Positions 10,547-22,600 of a stretch of 64,000 bases of DNA are shown here, piece by piece. A program made the position numbers and the translations under genes. The stretch is taken from positions 83,523,454 through 83,587,453 of the forward strand of contig OY987298.1 of the NCBI GenBank assembly GCA_963920635.1, written 5' to 3'. The stretch comes from Pseudeuparius sepicola (lineage: Eukaryota; Arthropoda; Insecta; Coleoptera; Anthribidae). Each line of letters starts with the position of its first letter. Within the stretch, counting starts at the first letter, position 1. Under the pieces are notes generated by a model. That model made no database searches. It was not told where the DNA came from and saw only the letters and a program-made list of their open reading frames with translations.

Positions 10547-11830
10547 AATATAGATTACAATTTACCGAACGCGGTGTGGTCTAACGATGAATTTGGAACA
10601 TTACTTCAGTGTCCGGGAGGTGACTCAGCGGTGGAAATAGCTCAGTCTTTTGCTTACCATAAACTTTTCCAGCACAACACAATACCCAATGATAGAAATG
10701 TTTTCTTAGATTTAGTTTTCGCTAATGCTAGGGATTGTTATGTAACTAGGGCCAGCGACCCTCTATTGGGTGATAGTCTACATCATATTAGCTATGAATT
10801 TACTATAGCAGTTTCTAAAGTACCTAAATCTAGTGATCTTGTATACAACGAACATTACTATGATTTTAAAAATGGGAATTTCAGAGAATTGAATGATTAT
10901 ATGGCATCAATTAATTGGGTTGAATGTTTAAATATTAATGACATCAATGCGGCATTGGATTTGTTCTAGGAACTTTTGTCAACTGTTATTGCCTACTTTA
11001 TTCCACTAAAAAAATACCATACTTCTACTTTCCCCAAGTGGTTTTCTTCTAATTTACGCAAGTTAACTCTAGATAAGAAACGTGCATATTTTGTGTACAA
11101 AAATGAGCGCACCAATGACAGCTATTTAAGGTTCTCTCGGTTACGATCCGAGTGCAAAAGACTTTCAGAAACTTGTTTTAATAACTACATCTGTGGTTTG
11201 GATTCAAAATTGGTAGAGGACCCTAAGTCCTTCTGGAAATTTGTTAACGATAAGCGAGCTAGTCATGGTTTGCCTAGTTCTATGTTTTATGGTGACCAGT
11301 CTACTACAAATGGACCAGATGTTGCCAATTTATTCAGGGAATTCTTTCAATAAGTCTACACTGTCAATCATGGTGCATCCGATATTTCTGATCATGTCCA
11401 TGGAAAGTTGAACTTGGGTAATAATGTTAAATGCACTCAATTATATATAACCGATATATTTAATGAGATTTTGGGTCTTCCAAAAAAGCTCACATATGGT
11501 CCCGATGGTATTCCTAATTTGTTATTGAAGGAGTGTGTTTGCACAATTGTGCTGCCTCTATATCTACTTTTCAATAGGTCATTGTCATCATCAGTTTATC
11601 CTGATATTTGGAAAGAGAGCTATGTTGTTCCAATATTCAAAGCCGGGGAAAAGAATAACATTGAAAACTATCGCAGCATATGTATACAGTCTGCCATTCC
11701 AAAGTTATTTGATTGTTTGGTAAGCAAGCAGATTGCTTGGCTGTGTAAAGGTCTTATTTGTAGTAGAAAGTATAACAACAACTTCGGCCCAGCTATCGAA
11801 GTTGGTTATATGACACGTTATGATACTTGA
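10547..11830 (+). pseudogene. Non-LTR retrotransposon ORF2 fragment (endonuclease end to start of reverse transcriptase)
   Basis: One reading frame runs through the region with two nonsense codons (TAG 10967-10969, TAA 11351-11353). It starts at DYNLPN, matching the GDFNLPN block of AP-type endonucleases, and continues to VFLDLVFAN and the block ending the endonuclease. A linker follows, with FPKWFSSNLRKL, then KDPKSFWKF-like sequence (EDPKSFWKFVNDKR). Last come the reverse-transcriptase fingers: GPDGIPNLLLKEC, WKESYVVPIFKAGEKNNIEN and YRS-IC followed by KLFDCLVSKQI. It breaks off before the palm motifs. The order is that of CR1/Jockey-clade elements, which copy RNA at nicked target DNA. The 5' part and the catalytic FADD segment are absent; the latter type of segment occurs at 44470-45095, on another fragment. 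Confidence 0.85.
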
Positions 11831-13470
11831 AATAAAACACATTTGAAAACAATTACAATGGTTGCTTATTTGGAACAAGTATGTAGTTGAACAATAAAAA
11901 AATGGATATTGAAAATTCGAGTGGAAAACTGATTTCAGTTTTAAATTAGATGATTTACAAAGAAAATTTGAATTTGAAAAGATTAATATAGAATTTACAG
12001 ATATTTAATTACATTAATTACAGACTTCGAATTCAAAAATACTAAATGCTTAAGAAGGAAGTAAAGTTATAATTTTAGTAGACACTGACCCGAGTATTAA
12101 GTTCCAAAAAAACTCTGAGATAATAAAGTTCTGCACATGTAACTTAAAGTTTGGAACGCTTGAAACGAAGAAACACCTTACATGGAGATTTAAGCACTTG
12201 GGAATGACGAGCAGTCTCCGACCAAGCCTCTGTGGTGGCCTCCGACAAAGTCCTAGTTTCGACGGCGACCAAGCCTAACAGTCTGACAACGGTGATGGTG
12301 GCGTAGATCTTACTAGCTCAGGGTCATGCCAAGTTCCACTGTTACTGCGTCAGCTTGTGGTCTGCCAAACGTCGAAGGGCCTAACGACTTGTCAATCGTT
12401 TAGATGTTCCCTGATCCATGTGCAGTTTTCATGAAAAGATTTCACGTGAATTAGACAGTGCTAAAACCTTTATATGTATAGTCTGTATCTGTATAGTCAG
12501 GGTCACTGTGACTACTTATTTACAGAAGCAATATAGACAACAACAATTACTACTTAAAATTTAAAAAATTATACAAGTCCGAAACTATAGGCTAAATTAA
12601 ATCCCATATATACTACAAAGCATATTCATGAATATGCTCCCCCCTTTTTATATTCAACTAATCACAATCACAAGTTGCGAGCCAGAATAAATTGACAGTA
12701 AGTTAAAAGTTTGATATATTTAATTACTGAGGTCACGGTCCTTTAAAAAAACTACTCAAATTTGCATGAAACTACCAGAATAAATTGGCCAAATCAGCTA
12801 TGAAAATATGCTGCTCTAGGTGATCTGATTAAAAAATTTACGTTATTAATCTTGACCAGAATTATTTCAGAACGATAAAGATATTACAAAAACAGAGGTC
12901 CTCCATCTGGTAACGACCTACTATGTGCATCGACTCATGTGAACGGTACCGCCAAAATGCTACAAAACAAACTCAAAACGAAAACCGAAAAAAGGCACTA
13001 ACTTGAACCGCACAGATCAGGACAAAGATAGCTACGTCTATTTCTTGGAGTAAAGGTGCTATGAAAGCGTAAAGATTAACTATCCAAGAAATAGTCGGGC
13101 ACTGGAGCGAGCCACAGGTGAGTTTTTCAATTTTGGAAATAACCAAAAAGAATCTAAAGAAAACCTTCTCAAAAAACTCAACTGCAAGGTGTGCTCCGCT
13201 CCTGTCCTGTGCCTCGTTCCAAGAAAGTAGAAATGCAAAATTCCCACGCCACGCTGCAATCTCGACCTACTCAAGGGTCGGCTGCGATAACCTTAAAACT
13301 CCCAAAGTGCAGGATGGCCGTTCACATGGAAAAAAATACACCGTTAATCGGGTGCAGCAAGTTAAGCTACACAATAAATGCACATAAAATAGTCGAAAGG
13401 TAGTATCAGGCAGGCGATAAAGTTAGATAAAAATCTTAATTATTGGAAAATCACTTGATACCACCTTCGT
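11831..13470. other. No gene seen
   Basis: This is unassigned sequence with a locally GC-richer patch at 12190-12400. Short open frames at 13080-13400 overlap on opposite strands and match nothing I recognise. Confidence 0.4.
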
Positions 13471-13523
13471 TACCTGACGGGAGACAGAAGAAGGAAGTTC
13501 CTTCTTCTGTCTCCCGTCAGGTA
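13471..13523. repeat. Perfect 26 bp palindrome with 1-nt centre
   Basis: Bases 13471-13496 (beginning TACCTGACGGGAGACAG) are the exact reverse complement of 13498-13523, with a single G at 13497 between them. Perfect arms with almost no spacer can form a cruciform or hairpin and are usually unstable. It may be a recent inverted duplication, the end of a fold-back element, or an assembly or library artefact. Confidence 0.8.
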
Positions 13524-14435
13524 GATGGCACTTCGGAGCAGTATCTGTTCTTTTCGGAACAGGTTTTTGCTCGGAACAAGATAGGAACAGGTACAAGTGT
13601 AAATGTGAAACTGCTCCACCGGAACAGTATACGTCTCACAACCGCAGCGCCTCACCTGCTCACGACCATACATGTTCAGCGTTCAGACTGTTCAGTTTCA
13701 GTCAGTTGTTCCTTGGTCTGTTCCTGTTCCGTTCGTATCCTCGGACTCGGCGTGGCGCGGCAGTCGCGCGGTGGGTTTTCGAATTTTAGCCTTGGACCGG
13801 CCAGTCGAGAACACTGCACGGAACAAGGATGGTGCTAGCGAGACTAGCGAAAGAAGTAAGAAAGTAATAATAAAAACAGCAAGAGCGCAAAACAGCGCGC
13901 TTGTACAAGTGCAGTCAAATATGTACCTACGATTAAAAAATGAAGATATAAGTATAAGGTACAGGGTACAGCAAACTGGTTGCCCCGATTAGAGATGCGA
14001 ATAAAAAAGTAAACGAGAAAAAATGAAAACACATTTTAGTTTAAAAAGGCAATTTTGATATGGCGAACTTTCAAGAAATACTTCGAGACTAAAGTGATAA
14101 AAATTGAATTTTTACAAGGTGCATTTTTAAAATAATAAAATCGACACATAATCTTTAGTGAAATGGTTTTATTACAAAAGAAATAAGTCAATATATAAAT
14201 AAAACGAAATATATTATATGAAAAAAAAACAAATAATAAAAACTACTAGAATTAAAAATACTTATTCTTTGGTATAAAAATCAGGCAAACTAAAGAGGAA
14301 AACATTAGTAAAAATGAACGCCAATTCAAAAAATTATGAAAAAAAAATAACAACCGATTTATGAATAAGAATACTAAAATTACAACTAAGATTAAATATT
14401 AACACCTTCATTAATATTTAAGAATAACAAATATT
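13524..14435. other. No gene seen; left flank of the hAT element
   Basis: Repeated GGAACAG and GAACAGGT words at 13540-13640 resemble those at 42185-42260. The sequence TAGAGATGCGAATA at 13990 resembles a hAT terminus, but no partner was found on the right. No coding region recognised. Confidence 0.35.
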
Positions 14436-16371
14436 TTAATTTCTTTGCACTAATCGCGTTCTCCGTTCATTTAGAATAATCCCAGCTTTCGAAAATAGTC
14501 TCTCAAAAGGGACGGAAGTACCAAGTGCACAACATCTTGCTCGTACTAAACGGCTTAAAAATGGGTAATTGTACTCATTCTTCCTCCACCACTCTAACGG
14601 GTTTTTTTCACGGCTGAGCACCTCATCTTCCAAATATCTTTGAATCTCAATAATAGCTCTTGAGTTAGATGTTTGTTTGGGTTTAAATTCTGACAAACTT
14701 TGTTCGAGTGACTCCCACAGAGCACTCTTTGATTTTATTTTCTGCGGATTCTTTGATGTTTCTGTATCTTCAGCGCCATCCGTTATGCCTGAACCTGATG
14801 CCTCCTCTGCTGTCGACGTACTCAGCTTCAGCTTTCTTTTGCGTTCGGCACTTTCAGTTTGCAGAGTTATTATTTCTGCAACAGCAGCAATTACATTTTT
14901 TTAATTTTTTCTGCAGCATCATTGTTTTTAAAAGCAAACATTTTAAATCGGGGGTCTAGAAATGTGGTAGTCGCAAGTGTGTTACTATATTCCACATTTC
15001 CTAACCTTGACCGAAGTCCTGTTTGCAAGCAGTTTATTACCTCAGTTGACAGACTGCTAAAATTTTCTTGAGCAAGCTTGTTACATACATCAAGAAGCCC
15101 CCGAGTTAACACGATAACAAATGCAGCCGACATATACTTCTCTCCAGATGCGCAATGTGTAGCTTCTTCGAATGGCTGTAAAATTTGGCAGAGTTCTTTA
15201 AGTATGGACCATTCTTCTACGGAAATAATCGGTAATGAAACATCTAATAGTCCAATTGTAGAACGCAGGCTTTCTTCCAAATGGACAAATCTTTCTATCA
15301 TAAAATAGGTGGAATTCCACCTGGTTACAACATCTTGAATGAGTTTTAAAGGGACAACTACGGCGTTTTTTTTCTGTTTTTTAATAACATTTTTGTGGCT
15401 TTAGTACTTCTACTTCTTCTACTACTACTTCTTCTACTACTTTAGTACTTTACTACTTACTTTCTAGTACTTACTGAACCGTTAAATTTAAAGTATGTGC
15501 ATAACAACCAAAATGTTTCCACCCACTATTAATTGCACTTTTCACATTTGCGGCATTGTCTGACATAGCCAAAATAATTTTTTTTCAAGATTCCACTCTT
15601 TAACAATATTGGTTAAAGCTTGGGATAAATTTTGTGCTGTATGACTCACTTCAAATTCATCACAATCTAAAAGTATCGAGCACATTTCAAAATTTTCGTT
15701 AATATAGTGACCTGTAACTGCCATAAAACTCTGATTGTTTGCCGATGTCCAACAATCTGTAGTAATACACACATTTAGTATGTTTTTAGCTACTTGCTTA
15801 GCATGATGTAAATTACTTTCATATGCCGCAGGAATCAAAGTTTTAGATATTGTTTTTCTATTTGGAAGAGTATAACCAGGATTAAGGGAGTGAACAAATT
15901 TCTTGAAACCTTTATCTACTACTACACTAAACGGTTGAAAATCTTGTGTAAATAAAAGTAGCAAGTCTGAATTTATTGACTTTTTTGTTTTCTCAGACAT
16001 TTTTCTATTTGCATACATGGTTATTTTCTCCTGTACTTCAACTTTCTTGATTTTTGGCGCGGGGGGAACCAGTTCAACCAGCTTATTTTCATCTGGAAAG
16101 GAATGTTCAGTGTTGGAAGGTCGTCACTGCCACTATCTTCACCACCACTGGCACTAACAGTTTCTTCAGCTAAATTTAATTTATGCTCCGGTATTTTGAC
16201 ATTAGGATGTTTCCGATCAATATGTCTTTTCATGTTTGTTATAGAAGATTTGTATGAAATTTCTTGTTTGCACATTTTGCACTTTGCGTTTGTCCTATCA
16301 ATGGGCGTGAAAAAAGTCCAAACTTCACTACGTTTATGACACATTGACAAACTCTTTATTAGAGAACTCAT
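14436..16371 (-). pseudogene. hAT-family transposase with BED zinc finger, frameshifted
   Basis: On the minus strand the protein begins with a BED finger (SEVWTFF, CKMCKQEISYK, MKRHIDRKH; C-x2-C and H-x4-H ligands). It continues with FSVVVDKGFKKFVHSLNPGY, then ITTDCWTSANNQSFMAVTGH, a segment with SDNAANV and CYAHTLNL, DVVTRWNSTYFM, LDPRFKMFAF, and the C-terminal dimerisation block ERLFSKAGIILNERRTRL. This is the order of a full-length ZBED-like hAT transposase of about 640 residues. Frame changes occur near 16070, 15570 and 14890. An imperfect TAC/TTC microsatellite (about 15402-15470) with stops replaces part of the middle. Intact family members cut and paste DNA, leaving 8 bp duplications; no termini were identified here. 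Confidence 0.88.
15402..15470. repeat. Imperfect (CTT/CTA)n microsatellite inside the hAT gene
   Basis: A run of CTTCTACTA-type triplets interrupts the transposase frame between the CYAHTLNL and DVVTRWNS blocks and adds stop codons in all frames. This is a local expansion after the element decayed, or the scar of repair. Confidence 0.7.
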
Positions 16372-16760
16372 ATTTTATTGGGTAGGTGTATTCTATTTTT
16401 GATTACTGCAGATCTACACCTGGAATAGATAAGAAACACAATCACGTACAGAATCTTTTATAGGTACAACATTTTAGCCTTCTTCGCCTTTTTATTTTGT
16501 AACTTAAAAAATATGGTTTAAATAATGTTAAACCCCTTATATTCCAACAACTGATAAGCCCAGGAAACTCAAAGGAAAATTTCCTATAACTTTTCTATAT
16601 CTCACTACACTATGTTTTTTATAGTTGAGAAAATAAAAAGTTAGAAATGTTGAGTGAAACATCCTGTATACTCTGATGTAAACTAGTTTATCTGTATTTA
16701 GAAAAGTTGAGACAAAAGACAAAAAAAATGAAGGTGGGTTTATGCAGCGTCCATAAACAG
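16372..16760. other. No gene seen
   Basis: The motif GAAACATCCTGTATA near 16661 resembles the ACACCCTGTATA words at 340 and 2941 and may be another MITE end. No coding sequence. Confidence 0.35.
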
Positions 16761-17685
16761 TATATAAGAGTAGTATAGCTATGCCGGTTCTAGCACACTT
16801 TCCCCATGTATTTCTTATGGGAGCAAAATCCTGCACTTTTTTGACCAAACTTACCCCCTCCACTCCCAAACCACGCCCCCCAGCCAATCGCACCGACTCT
16901 GAACCCTGCGAGGGGTGCCGAAGATGTCCGAGTTCGCTGACCTTCGCCCCTGCCGCGACCTTAGACCGCTCGACAGCGAGGGGTGCCGAAGGTGCCCGGC
17001 TTTCACCGACCGTTGACCCAGCCGCGACGCCGTGACATGTCACGACTCGCAATAATTAAAAAACCCTGTTATAGAAAATCATAATTAAGCCATGACGTCC
17101 TCTGTCGACCTTTAGCCGCGGCCATGCATGTCTCGGATTTTTGTTGAGTGCACTAGATTTCCAGGCAGAGGCACAGTCCGGTACGCAGTCGAATAATTTT
17201 ATCAAAAAAAGATGACAGGCAAAGTCCTTTTCTCCGCTTTGTGATTTATCGGTACACCGACCTGAAGTGTTTCTAATTCGCACCAAGTTTCAAAAAAGAC
17301 AAATCTACAGAACAAATGCTATCATTTTATAAAAAGTAAACGTTATTCGCAAAGGTCGAAAACATTTTACTTGTGCAGCTGTCCCGAATTGAGAAAACGA
17401 GTCCCCAGTTTTAACTTTCAGTTGACTAAAATAAAAAATATTGAGATAACCAGTTTTTTACTTTTAAAAATACCCTGACGTCACAAAATTATCAAGTTGA
17501 AAGACCACTAGCTGCAAAATCCGATTTTGTGCAGCACGCGTTTCCTGTTAAAAACTGTTTTTCGCCCAGCAACCCGTCCCCCAAAACGATGCAAATAGAG
17601 GTAGCTTGGTGAACTAAAATAATGACTGCTAATATTTAAAAGTTGGTCAGGCCCTCGCAGAACCTTCCAACAATCACATAATGCA
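16761..17685 (-). repeat. Dispersed repeat X, copy 1, left part
   Basis: This segment, with 26358-26517, is the inverted counterpart of 39930-41003. The errantivirus 17686-26357 separates the two parts. Compared with copy 2 it has about 70 extra bases between two occurrences of GGGGTGCCGAAG (around 16912 and 16980), so copy 2 lost one repeat interval or copy 1 gained it. The 76-residue open frame at 17056-17286 is kept in both copies, but the copies are so similar that this says nothing about coding. Family unknown; the inner third is GC-rich. Confidence 0.85.
17682..17685 (+). other. Left target-site duplication TGCA
   Basis: TGCA occurs here and at 26358-26361. The uninterrupted inverted copy near 40150 has it once (ATAATGCATGATAA read on the opposite strand), proving a 4 bp duplication. 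Confidence 0.95.
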
Positions 17686-18097
17686 TGTTATATCCGACCT
17701 CAAGCATCACCTTGATCATAACCTTGTTTTTACCCTTGATTCTGTTTACTGTTGGATATTATGTTCTCATTCTCTATTGTTCAAAATGCTTACTACAAAG
17801 ATATCATTTTCCATTGGATATTGTTCTAGAATGATTACTAGAACATATCATATTCCTTTTGAGTATTGTTAAAACTTGCTTACTGCAAGAATTGCAGAAT
17901 TTGATCTTCCCTTTGTCTTTATATTCTTTTCCCATGAGAACCACAACACCTCAGCATAACAGATCTGTATAAATAGAACCTAGTAAAGTAAGAGTGTTAA
18001 TTCTAGTCTTGTCTGTAGTCTAAGCCGAAACTCTGTAACTCGCGTTACTCAAATAAAAGTTTTTTAAAAAGTCTTCGTCTTCACGTCGCCCGTAACA
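17686..18097 (+). repeat. 5' LTR of errantivirus copy 1
   Basis: It begins TGTTATATCC and ends GCCCGTAACA, so it has TG...CA ends within a TGTTA...TAACA inversion. TATAAATAG is a likely TATA box about two thirds along. CAAATAAAAG near the end is the probable polyadenylation signal. It is 412 bp. Confidence 0.95.
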
Positions 18098-18100
18098 ATT

Positions 18101-18118
18101 TGGTGTCAGAAGTGGGAT
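18101..18118 (+). other. Primer-binding site for tRNA-Leu
   Basis: TGGTGTCAGAAGTGGGAT begins three bases after the LTR. It is complementary to the 3' end of a tRNA-Leu ending in CCACTTCTGACA plus CCA. Reverse transcription would start here. Confidence 0.85.
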
Positions 18119-18436
18119 CCTCGATAAAAGGGTCTTCAACGAGGGAGATCCGGAGGCACTTAGAAGGACAGTCTCCTCGGGGGTCACCACATCACTACGA
18201 TTGGAGCCAGCTGAAAAGGGTCTTCGACAGGAAGATCCGGAGGCACTAAGAAGGACAGTCTCCTGAGGCCAGCATCCAGCAACAACAGCAGCATCAACGA
18301 CATCCAGCGAGCATGAAGTTACCTATTGTAAGTGAAAAACTTGAAGTGAATTTTATTTGTGATTTTTTTTTTGAACTTTCTACGTTGCTATTATTGAACT
18401 TTCTACGTTATAACGATATTACCTTTTCATTTCAAC
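18119..18436 (+). other. Leader between primer site and gag
   Basis: It contains two degenerate copies of a module with GGGTCTTC, GATCCGGAGGCACT and AAGGACAGTCTCCT, about 100 bases apart. The same duplicated leader is present in copy 2 (46202-46519). It could serve packaging or translation; that is inference. Confidence 0.6.
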
Positions 18437-19633
18437 ATGCCGAATAACGAAGCTATAAACTCTAATGTAAACAATGAAGCAAACGCTTCAAATAACGACG
18501 AAGTACCATTTAAATTAAGCGAAATATTTTCTATCATCCCTGAATACGATGGGGATCAAATCAATTTAAATACTTTTATCATTGCATGTGATAGGGCCAT
18601 GCAAATGACTGTTGGCGACCAAGCCATTTTACTTGTTATAAAAATTAAAAATCAATTAAAGGGACGTGCAGCCCAACTCATTAATTCAAGAGATTTGAGT
18701 ACCTGGCGCGAAATCAAACAATTACTTAACGTTCATTTCGGAGATCCTCGCGATCTAACTTCATTAATTCAAGATTTACAAAGAATGTGTCAATCCCAAA
18801 ATGAAAATGCTTTGACTTTTGTAGGCAGAGTTCAAACTCACTGCTCGAAAATGTATGCCGCAATAGGAAAACAAAGCCTTCTCACTAGGGAACAAAAAGA
18901 ATCGCAAGCTACCTTAATCGATGGCATGTGTTTAAATACAGTTTTGACAGGTTTAGAACCAAGAATAGGGCAACTAATTCGTGCTAGCAATCCACCAAAC
19001 ATGATGGATGCTATAGCTTTAATTAAGAGAGAATTGCAACTTTCTTATTTTGAAAATCAAAAATTTCAGAGGCAAAATCGTGTACCAGTCTTCAATAATA
19101 ATATCAAAAGAACCAGTAATAATTTTCCAAAATTTTGTAATTATTGCAAAAGAAATGGACATACTATCAATGAATGTCGAACTAAAAATCAAAATAATTA
19201 TTACAGAAATGGTCCAAATCCTTCTAGCTACTCTAACAATTTCCAAAATAACTCCCAAAGAAATAATTTCTCCCAAAATAGGTTCCATCAAAGACCATCT
19301 TTTCCTCAGCAAAATAATCTTCAAACTCCTTCTTTCCAACCTAGGAATCACCCTCAAAACTTCCAACCAAGAAATCAACCTCCTAGAAATTTTTCTAATA
19401 ATATTCCTAGAAACAATTTCCCAAGAACTTTTAATAATAATTCAGGTTTCCAGCCTTCTAATCAAAATTTTACTCCTAGATTCCCAAATTCAAATCCAAA
19501 TAACCAAAATAGAACTCCCCAACAACATTATCTGGGCCAAAGCGAAAATTTTCAATTAACAGCCTCGTTCCAGAATCCTATTCCCAACTTCAAGAATCTT
19601 GGTATGACCAATACGGACCAAACGTTTGCATAA
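18437..19633 (+). CDS. gag: Errantivirus gag polyprotein (398 aa, intact)
   Basis: The frame starts at MPNNEAINSNV and is uninterrupted for 398 codons. Residues about 30-200 are helical capsid-like sequence (IIPEYDGDQINLNTFI, then LKGRAAQLINSRDLSTW), typical of gypsy-type Gag. A CCHC zinc knuckle, CNYCKRNGHTINEC (C-x2-C-x4-H-x4-C), lies at residues 234-247. A long Asn/Gln/Pro/Phe-rich low-complexity tail follows. Gag assembles intracellular particles and the knuckle binds RNA. The pol frame overlaps the last 120 bases in the -1 register. This is the only intact major gene of the element; copy 2 has a stop and a scrambled segment in the same gene. Confidence 0.92.
   Translation: MPNNEAINSNVNNEANASNNDEVPFKLSEIFSIIPEYDGDQINLNTFIIACDRAMQMTVGDQAILLVIKIKNQLKGRAAQLINSRDLSTWREIKQLLNVHFGDPRDLTSLIQDLQRMCQSQNENALTFVGRVQTHCSKMYAAIGKQSLLTREQKESQATLIDGMCLNTVLTGLEPRIGQLIRASNPPNMMDAIALIKRELQLSYFENQKFQRQNRVPVFNNNIKRTSNNFPKFCNYCKRNGHTINECRTKNQNNYYRNGPNPSSYSNNFQNNSQRNNFSQNRFHQRPSFPQQNNLQTPSFQPRNHPQNFQPRNQPPRNFSNNIPRNNFPRTFNNNSGFQPSNQNFTPRFPNSNPNNQNRTPQQHYLGQSENFQLTASFQNPIPNFKNLGMTNTDQTFA
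19546..19552 (+). promoter_or_regulatory. Probable -1 ribosomal frameshift site A-AAT-TTT
   Basis: In gag register the bases read A AAT TTT, a canonical X-XXY-YYZ slippery heptamer. The -1 frame first opens after a TAG at 19510-19512 and gag stops at 19631-19633, so the heptamer lies inside the short overlap. The same heptamer is retained in copy 2. A downstream structure was not modelled. Confidence 0.75.
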
Positions 19634-22600
19634 ATACCGTTGACAATAGTAACTTATATTATATTAAAGATAATACCGATAAGTACAAAATTTTAATTGA
19701 CACAGGAGCTGGTATTTCAATTTTCAAACCAGAGACGGTTCAGCAATTTTTAAATCGATGTCCAGAAAATTTTCAAATTAAAGGTATTTCTGGCCAATCA
19801 ATTCCTATTACTGAAGCGGTATTTGTTTCTTTTACGGGTCCTCTTTCTCCCCATAAAGTTTATATTTGCGATCTAGATATAGGATTCGACGGAATTTTAG
19901 GCGCTGACTTTTTAGAAAGGTACGGTGCAGTAGTAGATTTTAGGAATAAACAATTAATTACGTACTATAAGGTACACGAATTACTCAAAGACGGAGATGA
20001 ATTAAACGAGTTAACGAATAATAATGATAATAATAATCGAGTTGTTTATAAAAGACAAGTTAATGTTGACGAAAGATACGATAGCCTTCATATAAACGCT
20101 TATGAACGAAATAATAATAATAATAATGATTACACGGAAAATATAAATAATTTTGAAAGCGAAAATACGAGTTATAATATAAATCAGGTTACGATAGAAC
20201 CGCGTTGCGAAAAAATATGCAAGTTTCATACGAATAGATATACGAATAAAGAAATGATTTTATGCGCACAACGAGTAGAAAAGGTATACGTGCCAAATGC
20301 TATAGTAAAAATAAACGAAGACGGTAATTTTTATACGACAATATTAAACGCTAATGCCATAACAAAGGATATTTGTTTCGAAGAATTTGAATTTGAGCCT
20401 TACATTAAAGAAACGAACGCTAGTGCTAATATTATTTGTAATTTTAATAAAACGAAAAGCAGAGTAGAAGAAATAAAAGAATCATTAAGGCTAGAACATT
20501 TAAACGAAGAAGAAAAAGAATTAATTACTAATTTATGCTTGAATTTTGAAGATATATTTTACTTTGACGGAGATTTCCTAAGTTTCACTAATGAAATAAA
20601 ACATACTATCGATACAGGCGACGCTAAGCCAATTTTTACTAAATCTTATCGATATCCACAAGTTCACAAGGAAGAAGTAAAAACACAAATTAATAAAATG
20701 CTTTCTCAAGGAATAATTAGACCTTCTGTTTCACCATGGTCGTCCCCAGTATGGGTCGTTCCAAAAAAATTAGACGCTTCAGGCAAACAAAAATGGAGAA
20801 TCGTAATTGATTATCGGAAATTAAATGAATTAACAGTTAATGACAGGTATCCACTGCCTAATATTTCAGATATATTAGATCAGTTGGGTAATTGCCATTA
20901 TTTTACTACTTTAGATTTGGCTTCTGGTTTTCAACAAATTGAAATGAATCCAGAAGACATTTCGAAAACTGCTTTTTCCGTTGAAAATGGACATTTCGAA
21001 TATTTACGTATGCCCTTTGGCCTTCGTAATGCGCCCTCAACCTTTCAGAGGGTTATGGATAATATACTAATGGGGATACAAAACGAAAAGTGCTTAGTTT
21101 ACATGGACGACATTATTATTTATTCTTCCACAATTAATGAACATATCTCTCGTATCACTGAAGTTTTTCAAAGATTAAGAAATTCAAATCTAAAAATACA
21201 GCCAGATAAGTGTGAATTCTTACGAAAAGAAGTAATTTATTTAGGACATGTTATTACACCTGAAGGGGTCAAACCAAATCCACAAAAAGTACAAGCTGTT
21301 ATCGATTTTCCTCAACCTGCCAATACTAAACAAATTAAACAATTTTTGGGTCTTACTGGTTACTACAGGAAGTTTATTCCAAACTTCGCAAAAATGACAA
21401 AGCCTTTAACTCGACTTTTAAGAAAAGACGTACCATTTATTTTTGATAAAGATTGTCGTGAATCTTTCGAACAACTTAAAAATGCATTAATAACTTCACC
21501 AATTCTAATATATCCTAATTTTGAAAAATAATTTGTTTTAACTACAGATGCAAGCGCTTTTGCTGTAGGCGCGGTACTTTCGCAAGGACCTGTTGGAAAT
21601 GATCTTCCCATAGCATACTTTTCAAGAACCTTAAGTCCAGCAGAAATGAAATATAGCGTTATAGAGAAAGAACTTTTGGCAATAATTGCTGCCGTAAAAA
21701 ACTATAGACCTTATCTTTTCGGACGAAAATTCTTATTGGTTACAGATCATAGACCTTTAACCTGGCTTTTCTCAATAAAAGATCCCGGTAGTCGTTTAGC
21801 ACGTTGGCGACTTAAATTAGAAGAATATAATTATCAAATAATTTATAAACCTGGAAAAATTAATCGAAATGCCGACGCTTTATCTCGAATCAAAATCAAT
21901 CATATAAAAGAAGCTGTTTCCTTTCATACTTCCCTAGACGAACCATCTACTTCCCATGATAATCCTCAAGACATTGACCCGCCTATTGACAATAATGAGA
22001 CTGACGAAATTGCTATAATCTGTAATGAATTTGACAGATTTTTTGATCTATACAAGACGACTTCAATGATCGACTATTCTAAAATCCAATATACAAATAA
22101 TCAACTTTTAGACAAAACACACAAGGACATTGTACTAATTTTTCAACAAGACAAATTAACAGACCTTCACGAAAAAGTTATTGATGATTTACTTGAGCTA
22201 AATCCTGATTTTAACTATAATAAAGCAAATGTTCTTTCCAGTCAAACCGTAGCTAAAAGAAAATATTATATAATTCCTGTTCCTTTTAATTTTGAAACCG
22301 CAATACAAGTACTCTTCATATCTCTTTATTACAGTAAAGATATATTCGAAGAAAACAAAACTTATTACATTGAAAACCATCCAGATTTTCCAATTTTAGA
22401 AATGTTTAATTTTTTGTTCTCAGATAAAAATTTCCAACTAACAATTTGTCAGAACATTGTGACTATACCAGACGAAGACCAAATACCTATAATAATAGAT
22501 CAATTTCATTCAGGCAAGACAAACTTACATCGAGGAATAAACGAAAAAATTAGACGCATCAAACAAAAATATAATTGGACAGGACTAACTAAAGACGTCG

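Noticed and set aside
13988..14002. TAGAGATGCGAATA as the left end of the hAT element
   Set aside because: No matching inverted copy or 8 bp duplication was found to the right of 16371, so the boundary is not supported.
17056..17286. A 76-residue open frame, nearly identical at 40549-40779
   Set aside because: The two copies belong to the same repeat X and are almost identical at the DNA level, so conservation gives no evidence of coding.
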